Shown here piece after piece: positions 52,395 to 64,000 of a DNA stretch of 64,000 nucleotides. Every line of letters begins with the position of its first letter. Position 1 is the stretch's first letter. The notes under the pieces are model-generated. The model was not told the DNA's origin and made no database searches. It was given only the letters and a program-made list of their open reading frames with translations. Made by a program: the position numbers and the translations under genes. This stretch comes from Riptortus pedestris (Eukaryota > Arthropoda > Insecta > Hemiptera > Alydidae). The stretch is from positions 102,382,501 to 102,446,500 of the forward strand of contig CM032230.1 in assembly GCA_019009955.1 (NCBI GenBank). The letters are read 5' to 3'.

Positions 52395-53580
52395 CAGGAC
52401 CCTGATTCCTCTGTTGGATCCACGAGCTGCAACTAGGGGTTCCACCAACTATTAGTACAGAATCCACGAGCTAAAGAAAGAGGAACCTCCTCTAAAGTTA
52501 GGGGACCCACTAGCTATAACTTGGGGGACCACCAGCTACAACTAAAGGATCCACTAGCTATAAGTAGGGCGCCCACCGGTTATAACTAGAGGAGCCTCCT
52601 CTAAAGTTAGGGGACCCACCAGCTATAACTTGGGGGACCACCATCTACAACTAAAGGATCCACCAGCTATAAGTAGGGTGCCCACCGGTTATAACTAGAG
52701 GAGCCTCCTTTAAAGTTAAGGGACCCACCAGCTATAACTAGGGGGACCACCAGCTACAACTAGAGGATCCACCAGCTATAACTAGGGGATCTACAAGGTA
52801 CAACTAGAGGATCTTCAGCTATAACTAGAGGATCTACCAGCTATAACTACGGGATCCAGCAGCTATAACTAGGGGATCCAGCAGCTATAACTAGGGGATC
52901 TTCGGCTATAACTAGGGGATTTACAAGGTACAACTAGGGGACCTTCAGCTATAACTAGAGGACCCACCAGCTATAACTAGGGGATCCAGCAGCTATAACA
53001 AGAGGATTCGCCACCTATAACTAGGGGATCTACCAGGAATATCTAGGGGATCTTCAGCTATAACAAGGTGATTCACCAGCTATAACTAGGGGATCCAGCA
53101 GCTATAACTAGGGGATCCAGCAGCTATAACTAGGGGATCTTCGGCTATAACTAGGGGATTTACAAGGTACAACTAGGGGATCTTCAGCTATAACTAGGGG
53201 ATCTACCAGCTATAACTAGGGGATCCAGCAGCTATAACTAGGGGATCCAGCAGCTATAACTAGGGGATCCAGCAGCTATAACTAGGGGATCCAGCAGCTA
53301 TAACTAGGGGATCCAGCAGCTATAACAAGAGGATTCGCCAGCTATAACTAGGGGATCTACCAGGTATATCTAGGGGATCTTCAGCTACAACAAGGTGATT
53401 CACCAGCTATAACTAGAGGATCCACCAGCTATAACTAGGGGATCCAGCAGCTATAACAAGAGGATTCGCCAGCTATAACTAGGGGATCTACCAGGTATAT
53501 CTAGGGGATCTTCAGCTACAACAAGGTGATTCACCAGCTATAATTATAGGATCCACCAGTTATAGCTAGACGATTCTGCG
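52395..53580. repeat. Minisatellite, 21-22-bp unit with higher-order structure
   Basis: More than 50 units of the type AGCTATAACTAGGGGATCC plus AGC or ACC. Some units are 19 bp (GGATCTTCGGCTATAACTAG). Most carry GGATCC or GGATCT. A six-unit block of 131 bp starting AAGAGGATTCGCC is repeated at 53327 and 53458, with a related block near 53000, so the array has a higher-order level. The left end (52395-52740) is more diverged than the middle, as in arrays that expand from the centre. Confidence 0.92.
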
Positions 53581-53683
53581 GACTAACATTCTATGGAGAT
53601 CAGACATTTTCGAATAGACTATAGAAATTAAACATAACCGACACAGCAAAAATAAAAAGTCTCTGCAAAGATTTTTTAAAAAT

Positions 53684-53878
53684 TTATTTATTTACGTTCA
53701 CTTAATGCTACTATGGCTAATAAGGGTTACTACAGATTAACACCCTTTACTAGCTAAGGTGAAACTAAGGATTTCATTTAGTGAGTCCGTTACGGGAATC
53801 GAACTGGAAACCTACTCTCTAGGTTTTCTATATGAGATTAAGACCATCGCCTTAACTCAATGCCTAACCTTACCCCCA
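53684..53878 (-). mobile_element. tRNA-derived SINE, copy H (diverged)
   Basis: TATTTACGTTCACTTAATGC, AAGGGTTACTACAGATTAAC, ACCCTTTACTAGCTAAGGTG and the head ending GCCTAACCTTACCCCC. The box-B region is damaged (GGGAATCGAACTGGAAACC). This is the oldest-looking copy. Confidence 0.7.
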
Positions 53879-54984
53879 TGATTTAATACACTAAATATTG
53901 AATAGCTCAATCTTGATTAGAACAATGTCCGATTATCAGCTTGATGGTGGTGAGAGTTAATGCTGTTCATAATACCTTTTAAGCTGTACGTTAATAGTTA
54001 CATTTAAACTGTAAATAGGTTGCTGATCGTTGCAAGAAAAAACATTTAACTAAGATGGTTTATTGTTTTCATAAATCGATTGAATTAAGATGCCAAACTT
54101 AACCTATTGCAACAGTTTATTAGTAAATTAATATTGATTAAAAGTAATAATTAAAATGTGTTCGTGGCCCAAGGGGTGACATCTAAACATTTAACTGGAA
54201 CGAGATTTATCATCTTCAAAAATGTCAATGTTTTATCTTTATTAGTTCGTAAAATATTATCATAACAACTACGACGCTCGCTATGTTACTTATTCCATAG
54301 CTAAAAGCATTTCCAGCTATCAGAGGTTCAACAAGACTCAAGGATACTATACATGTATATCGAATTTCTGCGCTATCCAAACATAACTGTGATCGCATGA
54401 TTTAATTAAAAACACACGCAGAAATTCCTTCTACACTCAGCAGCCAGGTTTCAACTATTTGTCTGAACGATTTTTGTGGGCTGGGTGCAAATACGGCTTA
54501 TCTGTTACATTTCGGTAGAGATTGTTGTGAAACAAGAAATAGTCACATCATTCTTATCAACGCCAAGAACTCGCCTCTCTCGCAAGATGAAGGGATTTGT
54601 AAGGAGGTGAATTTATCCAATAAATCACTTATTAATCAAACCCAAAGCACTGGGATACAAAAAGCCTCAATGCGTTCCAATTATATATTAAAAGTGTTCT
54701 GTAACAAGTTTTAAGATGTGCAAAAAATTTAAATGTGATATTTTCACTGAAAAAAGAAATTAAGGATGTACCCTCTAGATGACATTAAATTCTGAAGAAC
54801 ATTTTACATTTAGGAATTACATCTGAGAGAAGTGTGAATGATGTTTTCCCTATAGAACCACATCAATCCACCGCGAATCCAATTTGAAAGGTCCCTTTAT
54901 TATGTGCAAGAGAAGTTCAGACTTTTTTCAGGGTACATTTTATTTCACTTGGGGAGCTCACAGGTGTTGCATGTTGACATTAAG
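53879..54984. other. No gene recognised
   Basis: AT-rich, no supported feature. Confidence 0.4.
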
Positions 54985-55113
54985 TAGATTTCTCTTAGGG
55001 AAAATGTGTTACTGAATTTGTATTCACGAAGCGAGTTTTGAAAAAAAAAAATATCAACAAATGTCCATCCATCATATCAGGTAGATGAAAGTGAATTCCG
55101 TTCAAATTTACAC
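54985..55113 (-). mobile_element. Helentron/DINE-like element, 3' end only, decayed
   Basis: On the minus strand: TTTGAACGGAATTCACTTTC, ATGATGGATGGACATTTGTT, CGTGAATACAAATTCAGTAA and a decayed hairpin TTTTCCCTAAGAGAAATC. It is cut in the region that would hold the TA tract. Confidence 0.6.
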
Positions 55114-57534
55114 ATACAATGCAGGCGCACTTGCGCTTAAATGCATGTGTGTTTGTGTCGATTTTAAACGTTTCACAGAGCTTTTGTATTTTTTAAAGGT
55201 TATAATACTCCCACGTAATTTAGAAATATACAAAACTTAGAAAACATTTCGACTCAAACATATTACTAAAATTAATAACCTACGCTAGAAACCCTACATA
55301 CTTTCCTAGGAGAATAAATAACTTCAAACTTAACTTACATTTTACCAAATTTATTCATTTAAATTGACTATCTCAAATTTTAAAAATTGTCTTATAACTC
55401 AATTATAGCACCCTACAAATCCTTTCTTCACGTCAGGTCAAACATTCACACTTGTACGGGTAGATTCATAACTGATTTTAAATTTTAAGATTCAGCGCTC
55501 ATTACCACCAAAAAATATATCATAAAAATGATCATCAAATAAGTGTTTAACTCCGGTGAATTTCGGGCCATATATGCAGCAAATCTGTACTTTAATGAAC
55601 ATCATAATTTCGATAATTTCTTCTTAAGTGATACCTTGATGGATTCATCTAGTCATTTACAGTACTCGCCCAATCATAATTCAACCATCCGCCTTCACAA
55701 CAGCATAACACCGATAAAACTACCGATATATAAACTAATGGAGAAAGCATTGAAGCTGACACCTAGGCAAAATTGACGACTTAAACTTAGTGCAAACATG
55801 AAGAGACTTGTCGAAGAAGGCGACTAGCAAATTCTGAAATAATTAACATAAGTGACAACAAAGTTCGCAGCATACAATAAGCCTTGACAAATTTATCAGT
55901 AGAGATATATTCGGAAAGATGAACTACATTTAAAAAGGCTTCTAAAAGACCACTACATTCCTAATAATACGTATTTTTAAAAAAAAAAAATTAGTTTAAG
56001 GTGAATTTTAATGTATTTCTTTAAATAAATCACACACTGAAGGACGACTATGGACAAGATTATTTGAAGAGAACTCATCACTTGACTTACTTACTGAAAG
56101 TAGAACATTCATGCCTACCATGATTTAACATTTAAAACGCACCAAGTACCTAAAGAGATAAAACAGAAAATTTTAAATTTACATTTGAGCTTTAAAATTG
56201 GTTTTATTCCCTCTAATGGGCTAGCGTGCTTCCGTGTGAGTTTGATTTTAAATATTTGCCTGATACATTAATATTTTATTAAATTTGTTAATCATTGTTT
56301 CCCTTTTAAATCTTGTTTGGATCCAGTGATGGTTTGTGTGCCATCATTTTTTGTTTACGATTAAGTTAAGTTCGTTAGGAATGGATTTTGTTTTCTTAAG
56401 AGTTTTGATCTAGAACACCACATGTGCGAAGATCCAGATAAATAAATTCTGAAACTTGATACGGCAATTTAAATACATTAAATACAAAAATAAACAAATC
56501 GATGAAACATGGGGGGGGGAATTTCATTTAGGTAAGAGCATTGAGGCGGCCCCCCCCCATCCCTTGTCTAATCTTATTAGGCTAGTTGCAGACAGGGAAA
56601 GTACCTCTTGTGGTTAACCTGGAGCACTTGATAAGCTACATAATCTAACATTGGTTTAGACAGAGTAATCAACAAAGGTCCGACTCACTCAAGTGTTCTA
56701 TGACTTCAAGCACAAGCATAATTCATTTAGGCAAGTCTTATTAGTTAAATTGCTAATAGCGCACACAATCTAAAGAGGAATGTGAATTTCCAAAAATATA
56801 TGGTGCGCTTACTGATATTAGTTGTTCCGAAGGTAAGACAAAAATGAAAACATATTTTTTCAATATCTGTGTTACAGGTTGTTGACGAATTGAAATATAA
56901 AGGAGATGGCGATTAGATTAATATATGGCTTGAATTTCTTAATTTTCATTAGTTTACAAAATGTCCTGTAACAGAATGAAAGTGTGATTACTGGACTAAT
57001 ATTTACAATCAATATTTACAATTGCTGTTAGCCATCCATGGTGTGACCAAAATATTAAAAAAAATTAAATTGTGGAAGGTAGGAGCCTTTCAAGTATATA
57101 CAAGCCGGTAGACAAACGATTATGAATTCCTTGGATCCCGTCCACAGACACACAGGGTAAATGAGGCCCGTCAATCTACTGGAAACAGCCCATTCCAGGT
57201 TGATCAGTCTCTATGTAAAATTCTGATCACAAGTCGCGGCTAAAGATTTCGTAAGGTCTTCAAGGATAATAGAACGACATTGGTGTTGACAAAATGGCTA
57301 CATGAAATAAGTTAAACGAAAAGTTACAATCAATATAATATACGTTTTTGATTTTAAAAAATGGGATATTAATTTCTTCAAATATGAAGTGGGACACTTA
57401 ATGCTTTTGTTGAAGACTCGAAATTCTTATGAATTATATAAATTTACGAAATATATCACGTTTATCACCTGCCAATGTTAAGAGTGAAAAACGGAATAAA
57501 TAAACAATTATTTATTGTTTATAAACAATTATTT
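55114..57534. other. No gene recognised
   Basis: 2.4 kb of AT-rich DNA. Poly-G/poly-C runs occur at 56511-56519 and 56550-56559. The 77-codon frame at 55543-55776 has no domain that I recognise. Confidence 0.4.
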
Positions 57535-57712
57535 ACAGTGGCGAGTTCGATTCTTGCCTGGGCAAAGGAAATTATTAAGTGACGGAATTCATTAAATAAC
57601 ATCCTAAAAAATCCCACCCTGGCTAGAAAAGGGTGGTATCCTGTAGAATACCCGTCCCAATTAGCCTAAGTTGCAAAAAGTGGACGTTAATAAATAATAA
57701 TAATAATAATAA
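57535..57712 (+). mobile_element. tRNA-derived SINE, copy I (5'-truncated, with target duplication)
   Basis: It starts inside the head at CAGTGGCGAGTTCGATTCTT and runs to GTGGACGTTAATAAATAATA with a (TAA)n tail. AAACAATTA at 57523-57531 and 57711-57719 is a 9-bp target-site duplication, so the truncation happened during insertion, as expected for LINE-driven retroposition. Confidence 0.85.
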
Positions 57713-58069
57713 ACAATTAAAATTAGCATTTAAGCCATCAAGTGTTGAATTAAATGAAAATAATAAAATCATAAAAATTATCTAGGCTAGGTGGAGTTAT
57801 TTCGTTTGGATATTTATTGAAAGTAATTAAAGGAATTACCGATTTTATTTGCAAGCAGCCTGCTTTTCCTTTCTGCAGACTGCTCCATTTGAGGTAATTG
57901 GTGATAACATTTTTGTTTATTTGAAGCACTAAATGTGTATTGGGCGACTTAATAAGTTAGAGGGCAATATGATTTTGACCAATCAGCTGAAATCGTTCCT
58001 ACCAGCAATGTTTACAGTCATCTTAATAGAAACTCATAAGTGACTTTATACGATTTTTTATTCTCTCCG

Positions 58070-58616
58070 TGTTTCAGTTTATAATCTGAGAATCTCACGA
58101 CCACCCATATTTCCTGCTTTGTAGGTTATAACCTGTAAACTTCAAGACCATCTATTTCTGAGGAATTGTAGGTTGATCTCATACCACCTATTTCCGCCGC
58201 ATTTCAGCTTACAACTTGTAAATCTCACGACCACCCATATTTCCTGCTTTGTAGGTTATAACCTGTAAACTTCAAGACCATCTATTTCTGAGGAATTGTA
58301 GGTTGATCTCATACCGCCTATTTCCACCGCATTTCAGCTTACAACTTGTAAATCTCACGACCACCCATATTTCCTGCTTTGTAGGTTATAACCTGTAAAC
58401 TTCAAGACCGTCTATTTCTGAGGAATTGTAGGTTGATCTCATACCACCTATTTCCACCGCATTTCAGCTTACAACATGTAAATCTCACGACCACCCATAT
58501 TTCCTGCTTTGTAGGTTATAACATGTAAACTTCAAGACCATCTATTTCTGAGGAATTGTAGGTTGATCTCATACCACCTATTTCCACCGCATTTTAGCTT
58601 ACAACTTGATTTCCCT
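58070..58616. repeat. 130-bp minisatellite, main block
   Basis: AATCTCACGACCACCCATAT recurs at 58091, 58221, 58351 and 58481, exactly 130 bp apart, with about 95% identity between units. The array is cut at 58616 by the Helentron-like element and continues in diverged form at 59275-59420 (AGCTTATAACCTCTAAATTT, GCATTGTAGGTTATAACCTG). Confidence 0.92.
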
Positions 58617-58721
58617 TCAGGGAAATCAGCTATTGAGGTCGTATTCATGACGCGAGTTTCGAAAAATTTCTTCAACTGTCCATCGATCCTACCCAGGAGA
58701 TGACGAAAATGAGGTCCGTTC

Positions 58722-58789
<68 letters not shown>

Positions 58790-59274
58790 GTTAACGCTCT
58801 AGCGGTCGCAATTTTTGTTTGATCGTTACCAAGTCTCGGAATTTAATCGTTTTATGTAAAAAGGAAGATCAAGTTCGTTAATGGCTGAAATTGAACCAGT
58901 GGGAGGGGGGGGTTTAGAGGGGGGGATTTTCGGAAAATTCAAAATATCTCCGTTATTGTGAGTCAGATCGAAAAATTGTATAAAGTCAATCTTATTGCAA
59001 ATTACATTTACTATAAATATTGTTCTATACATTTATTCTGTATCTTGAATATTAACCGAGATATTTCCATTTGTATTCTGCATTGGTCGGCAGGAGTGAG
59101 CTGTTTGGTACTTTCCGAAGAGAGCTCTGGCGGCCGTTTTCGTAACTATTCGTCCCTCGTGTATAGGTTTAGTGATCCCTTACTACTTACCACACTTGTT
59201 ATGTGGCAGATTTCTCTATTGTAAAACTTCACGTGGGAAATCTGCTTAGTTTACGCAGCCCCTGCGTGACGGAC
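58617..59274 (-). mobile_element. Helentron/DINE-like element inserted in the 130-bp minisatellite
   Basis: The 3' hairpin starts at 58617 (TGATTTCCCTTCAGGGAAATCA), with the usual TGCTAA missing after it. Then come the CCTCATTTTCGTCATCTCCT block (complement), (TA)n at 58730-58786, core, and 5' end GTCCGTCACGCAGGGGCTGC ending at 59274. TTTTAGCTTACAAC abuts the left side and TTTTTAGCTTATAAC the right, so the same satellite position flanks both ends. Confidence 0.8.
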
Positions 59275-59420
59275 TTTTTTAGCTTATAACCTCTAAATTT
59301 CACAACGACCTACCTCTACTGCATTGTAGGTTATAACCTGTAAATTTTGAACAAACTTTTTCTGGGGAATTGTAGTTACATCTCATGACCACTTACAATC
59401 TGTAATTCTCTACATCACTG
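59275..59420. repeat. 130-bp minisatellite, part beyond the insertion
   Basis: One diverged unit (about 80% identity by eye) of the array at 58070-58616. Confidence 0.75.
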
Positions 59421-61340
59421 ATTCAACTTAATTTTTATTCTATACTGTTTATATTATTTGATAAGCTTACCTGAAATCATATGAAAATAAAAAAAAAAAA
59501 AATAAAAAAAAAACCAAATCCTTTGAATAATTTGGAAGTGCAATTATTCCTCACAACCACCTCCACCCCAAACTTGTCTCCCATGAACAACAGAATAGCT
59601 TTATTATTCTGAAAGGCAATAGTGCCAAGATAGATTTTTTTGATTTTCAGTGTAAAGTAAATAAGAAATACTCTGACAAACAGAAGTAAAAATCGTCAAA
59701 CCGTTAAAAAAATCTCCAACTACGTCAATGAAGCTAAATTGGAAAACTTGAAGGAAAAATTGGAAAAATGTGTTTCCGAAGTTTACTACATGCTGAGCAC
59801 TCTGATAATTGGCCAATGAAAGTTTTAGCGACATTGTCCTTCTATAAGGGAGTTGATGCTGTCATTGTTGATTCAGAAAGTAATAGGATTAGTCTAGTGA
59901 GTGAGTCCAGTCTGACAGCCCTAGTGGGATGACTAAAAACTTTGACACTCATATAAAAATTGATTCCTACATTGTTGGAAACTTCCTGAGATTTATCAAT
60001 TGTGCAGTATTGGCGTGACTTCAAACTTCAAGCTTACCTCTAACCAGGATTCTACACACCTATCTCGTGAATATTTTATTTGGGTTCGATATACCTAATC
60101 GAATATCTTCCCTTTTATTCAAAAGATGGTTAGAAAACATTTTCCAACAACTTCCTCTAAATTCAGTGTTTTGTATTGTAATATTTCGCAAGAAAGTCGA
60201 GCTATCTCCGTATTGATTGCTTAATGAAATTAAGCTGATAAAACCACAAATTTGTTATCGTATAATTTATCAGTTCAGTTGATTGTTCAGATTTAGTTTA
60301 TGTTTAAATTACATACCATTCATTCATACTGTTCTACCAAAAAATACTTTATTTGTAATATCTTTCTTTTTGTTAGCTGCCTAGAACTAAAAGAGTATAT
60401 TATTTTTCATACGCAGTGAAAAGAATGTTTAGTGGCAATTTTTCCCCTTTTTATAAACTAGAAATTATAGTAACGCAAAGATAGTGAAACAATGGAGTAA
60501 CTGCACTTTCTGAAATTTTACAGAAGCTGCGAAAACCGAATAATTAAAATTAATATAGAAGAACGTGAGCATTTTTAAAACATTAGTTTGAATAAGATGC
60601 CCAAGAGGTATGTTAATAATACTTTATTTCATTCGACAAATCAAGTATTAATGACAATTATAACTTGCTATATCTAATTTTACTTCGATTTCGCAGTTAC
60701 ATTATTCCATTGTACGAGCTATAAGTCCTTTCATTTTTACTAGAGCTATAGTACAAAGCTTTTTGCTTTGATGGATATTCTGCCTATTTATTGCAATACG
60801 TGTTTTAATTTCACTAATAAACGGACTCACAAAATCATATCATCTCGAATATTATTAGATATCAATGCATAATAGAAATTTATAATTAGTTATAATATCT
60901 TTAAACCAAAGTATTGAGCCATAAGACATAAATCTAAATTCTTTTCGTGCCAAGAATTTCTTGGCTTGAGATCTAGTAAAATAAATTACCGTTTTGTTCC
61001 CTTAGAAGAGAAAGTAAAAACTTATGTTAGTTAAATAGTAAGAGAAAAAAAAGGTTCTTGGATTTCCAAAAGGATTTTTTTCATTTTAATTGCTTCTAAA
61101 TACTTGAAATGAATGAGAAAAAAAGACTACTACTTAAAATGGCCGCCTCGCAGGCGTAAACTAAGGTTATCTCTCGCCTGCTGTATGTTCGATAATGTTA
61201 TATCGTATTGTATTCCCTTTGCTCTCTTATCCTTCAAATTTAAGTTGTGGCTGAGATTTTCATTGATTACTGAAAGCCGCCCTGTGCGTCACTTAGCATT
61301 CTTTTTTCTACTGAATCGTAGGTCTGCTTTTAACGCACGC
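59421..61340. other. No gene recognised
   Basis: AT-rich. At 59690-59815 a plus-strand frame (ISNYVNEAKLENLKEKLEKC) looks helical but soon meets stops; I cannot assign it. The 109-codon frame 61113-61442 ends in the microsatellite and is unsupported. Confidence 0.35.
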
Positions 61341-61365
61341 GCAGGCACGCACACACACATATTTA

Positions 61366-61384
61366 TTTGTGTGTGTGTGTGTGA

Positions 61385-61415
<31 letters not shown>

Positions 61416-61440
61416 TGTGAGCGCGCGCGCGCGTGCGTAT
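61366..61440. repeat. Compound microsatellite (TG)n(GC)n
   Basis: About 50 bases of interrupted TG followed by GCGCGCGCGCGTGCG; an alternating purine-pyrimidine tract with Z-DNA potential. Confidence 0.9.
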
Positions 61441-61505
61441 AGTAGTAGTATATTTGGAACGAAAGAAAACTGGTATTAGCTTAAGCATTAAAAAATACTT
61501 TTTTT

Positions 61506-61676
61506 TAATTTATTTATTAACGTCCACTTTATGCTACCATGGCTAATTGGGAAGGGTTATCTACAGGTTACCACCCTTTTCTAGCCAGGGTGGGACTAAG
61601 GATTTAATTTAATGAGTTCGTCATTAAATAAATTCCTATTTGCCCTAGCGAGAATAAAACTCGCCACTCTAGGTTT
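61506..61676 (-). mobile_element. tRNA-derived SINE, copy J (5'-truncated)
   Basis: TTTATTAACGTCCACTTTAT, TTACCACCCTTTTCTAGCCA, box-B complement GCGAGAATAAAACTCGCC, and then loss of the head after CTCTAGGTTTA. Confidence 0.8.
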
Positions 61677-62342
61677 AAAAAATATTAAATATTTTTGTGA
61701 AAAATCTATAGTGAGAATTACCAGAAGACCGATGATTTCTTTCCTTATAGTTTGTTATTACTCTGATGCAGTAATTAGCTATTAACTAACTATTAACTTT
61801 AGCCAAAAAAAAATGGCTAGTGTATTTGCGTGTGGGTGCACCACTATCATTCTTTGAATGAGTTAAAAACATACTCCTGTGTATGGATCTCTATATTTAT
61901 GGACAATTATTGGTGTATGATTGACATATCATTTTCGCTTGGCCTAGATGGATTGACACTAAGTTAAGCTGTTTGTTGTTTTTATTTAGGGCAATAACAT
62001 ACGGAGGGTATCGTTATCCGACAAGAACAGTCTCACTTGTTGCATTCAACATACTGGAACCCACAGGACACACCAATTTTTGTTTTTCTTTTAAAATAAT
62101 TCTTTTATATTATTCTTGTTTATCTTTATATTGTAATGATCTTTTTCTTTTTATTAAGGTGTTTCGTTTTACAAAACTTAATTCTTTTGCACCACAACAA
62201 ATTAAGCATCAGCGGAACCTTACCAATATTCACCAAGCAATTTAGAGAGGCCTTGACCTCCAACATATTTTATAATGACGTTCTATTAATACTGATGATG
62301 CAACCGAGAATACTGTGTTCCAATGCAGTAGTTCAAGGAGTA
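61677..62342. other. No gene recognised
   Basis: AT-rich. The 90-codon frame 61973-62245 has no identifiable domain. Confidence 0.4.
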
Positions 62343-63020
62343 CTGGATTACTGTGCAATACTCTTAATAACATGGCCCAGGGTTTCACCTAGATGACTCC
62401 CTATCTCCCTAGCAGACGACTTGGTACTGATCTTCCTCGAGGTCTTGTATATGCCCGTCTTCTCTTAGATTACTGTGCAGTACTCTTAATAACATGGCCC
62501 AGGGCTTCACCTAGATGACTCCCTATCTCCCTAGCAGACGACTTGGTGCTGATCTTCCTCGAGGTCTTGTATATGCCTTTATTTCTCTTAGATTACTGTG
62601 AAGTACTCTTAACAACATGGCCCAGGGCTTCACCTAGATGACTCCCTATCTCCCTAGAAGACGACTTGGTGCTGATCTTCCTCGAGGTCTTGTATATGCC
62701 TTTATTTCTCTTAGATTACTGTGCAGTACTCTTAACAACATGGCCCAGGGCTTCACCTAGACGACTCCCTATCTTCCTAGCAGACGACTTGGTGCTGATC
62801 TTCCTCGAGGTCTTGTATATGCCTTTATTTCTCTTAGATTACTGTGCAGTACTCTTAATAACATGGCCCAGGGCTTCACCTAGATGACTCCCTATCTCCC
62901 TAGCAGACGACTTGGTACTGATCTTCCTCGAGGTCTTGTATATGCCCGTCTTCTCTTAGATTACTGTGCAGTACTCTTAATAACATGGCCCAGGGTTTCA
63001 CCTAGATGACTCCCTAGCAG
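62343..63020. repeat. Minisatellite, about 122-bp unit, 5.5 copies
   Basis: GATTACTGTGCAGTACTCTT recurs at about 62468, 62590, 62713, 62836 and 62957, with a diverged first copy at 62343. Each unit contains AACATGGCCCAGGGCTTCAC and ACTTGGTGCTGATCTTCCTC. Units are 95-98% identical. The unit is near a multiple of three, giving hydrophobic partial frames, but every unit carries a TAGATGA stop context in that frame. Confidence 0.92.
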
Positions 63021-63799
63021 ACGAGTGCCTGAGCTTTGGTCATTGTTTTTCAAATCTCTAGAAACAGATCGCCATAGATTCCCTCAGAATTTAAAAACTC
63101 CTGACGTGACCCTAAGACGTTACTCACTAATCCATGAACCTCGGACCCATTTTTAGGCGTTTATTGCACAAGATAAGGGCATTTTGATATTAAACAGTCC
63201 TGCTTTTGTTGTTAAAGGTGCATTGTTGAGTTGGGATCGGTGCCCTCAAGCCTCAACAGAGGTTGCTGACCCCTCAGGTGCCAATTGTTTTTCTATTGGA
63301 CATGAGATGTTTGTATATTAAAAAAGTCCAAAGAGGTATCTCTTGCCATGTTTAGTTTTTTTTGAAGGTGGTTGTATAAACCACTGAATGCACCTAGCTT
63401 TATGTTATAAATACTTTTGAAGAATTGACAGTGTTCTCCATCTATCAAATGTCTTTCACGCCTAGCATTAACCATCCATTACACACAAATAATTCTTTGT
63501 CAATATTATGTATCAATAATATGACATATGAAAATATTTGTACATACGTAAGCTGGCCTTGAAATGTTTTTGTTACAGTTGCTTTAAGTGAAGACCGCAT
63601 GAGAACAAGAGTCAACAATTTCTGCTATTACTAGGATATTTTGTATTTATGATTTTACCTCTTTTCATATCACCCCAAACGCTTAGTCCGAATAACGTAA
63701 TACGTCATATATAAGCCCCATCAATATTTTCGTGTTATTTAGGATTTTTGGTAATGAACATATTAATTATGAGTAGCAATGGTTAGTGGTCTTAAAAGT
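63021..63799. other. No gene recognised
   Basis: 63040-63290 is less AT-rich and may be old coding or repeat sequence, but no frame is convincing. Confidence 0.35.
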
Positions 63800-64000
63800 A
63801 AAACATACAAATATCTCGGTTAAGGCGAGATAAACGTTTTTGTTTAAAAATTGTAAAAATTAAAATTTCAACAAGATAGTTTAAATGAAAACGTTCGATT
63901 CAAATCACTTAGGATTTGTTGTATTACCCTCCAGTAACACTCTCTCCTCCTGTTCCAGCAATTAATGAATTTTAGGAGATTTTCCTTAAGGGAAATCAGC
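63800..64000. mobile_element. Helentron/DINE-like remnants at the window edge
   Basis: 63806-63970 resembles a decayed plus-strand core (ATATCTCGGTTAAGGCGAGA, CGTTCGATTCAAAT, AGCAATTAATGAA). 63975-64000 (AGGAGATTTTCCTTAAGGGA, then AATCAGC) is a 3' hairpin in minus orientation, so another copy probably extends beyond the window. Confidence 0.45.

Noticed and set aside
52395..53580. Short-period repeats resembling a CRISPR array
   Set aside because: Units are contiguous 21-22-bp minisatellite repeats without unique spacers, in eukaryotic DNA with no cas genes.
59604..59834. 76-codon hydrophobic minus-strand frame
   Set aside because: AT-driven Phe/Leu-rich translation without domain; the opposite strand has an equally weak helical frame.
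62666..62887. 73-codon frame in the 122-bp minisatellite
   Set aside because: It is repeat translation; stops occur in the same frame in neighbouring units and no gene context exists.

Overview
The window reads as AT-rich, intron- and transposon-dominated nuclear DNA of an arthropod, probably an insect. It holds one confident host exon, a minus-strand exon (7956-8233) whose product matches the MORN and linker region of junctophilin. Jockey-type LINEs, mdg3-like Gypsy, piggyBac, Tc1/mariner, Helentron-like and Penelope-like elements occur together, GC content is low, and there are many TA/CA microsatellites. I see no bacterial features. Boundaries of repeats were read by eye and may be off by about 10 bases.

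Layout. 1-426 (-): fragment of a CGGBP1/hAT-related gene, broken by a 12-bp tandem duplication. 1.7-4.4 kb: two fold-back Penelope-like copies; one carries an intact-looking minimal hammerhead ribozyme. 4.8-10 kb: Helentron-like non-autonomous elements around the junctophilin exon. 12.2-13.4 kb: a GC-richer island with coding-like but unidentified sequence. 15.0-16.2 kb: an orphan first exon of a tyrosine-recombinase-like protein between two large inverted repeats. 18.6-25.1 kb: LINE territory, with decayed fragments (RNase H, ORF2 C-termini, a duplicated 3' tail) followed by an apparently full-length, intact Jockey-clade element (ORF1 and ORF2 overlapping by ATGA). 26.6-31.1 kb: Penelope-like scrap, Helentron-like elements and a piggyBac relic with TTAA duplications. 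32.0-33.9 kb: a roughly 170-bp satellite with a SINE inserted in it. 35.1-35.7 kb: Tc1/mariner relic. 36.8-38.3 kb: 69-bp minisatellite with a 246-codon open frame. 39.4-43.0 kb: decayed Gypsy element holding a nested insertion. 44.6-64 kb: Helentron-like and SINE copies, several dispersed repeats and three minisatellites (22, 130 and about 122 bp).

Two families knit the window together. One is a tRNA-derived SINE with a (TAA)n tail (at least ten copies). The other is a Helentron/DINE-like family with a TC-starting 5' end, an internal inverted repeat of the 3' end, a central (TA)n tract and a palindromic 3' hairpin (about ten copies plus a diverged subfamily). Only the Jockey LINE looks coding-competent. 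Everything else mobile is truncated, frameshifted or non-autonomous. The features do not form a pathway; the interest lies in ribozyme-bearing, rolling-circle-like and nested elements in one host intron or intergenic landscape.
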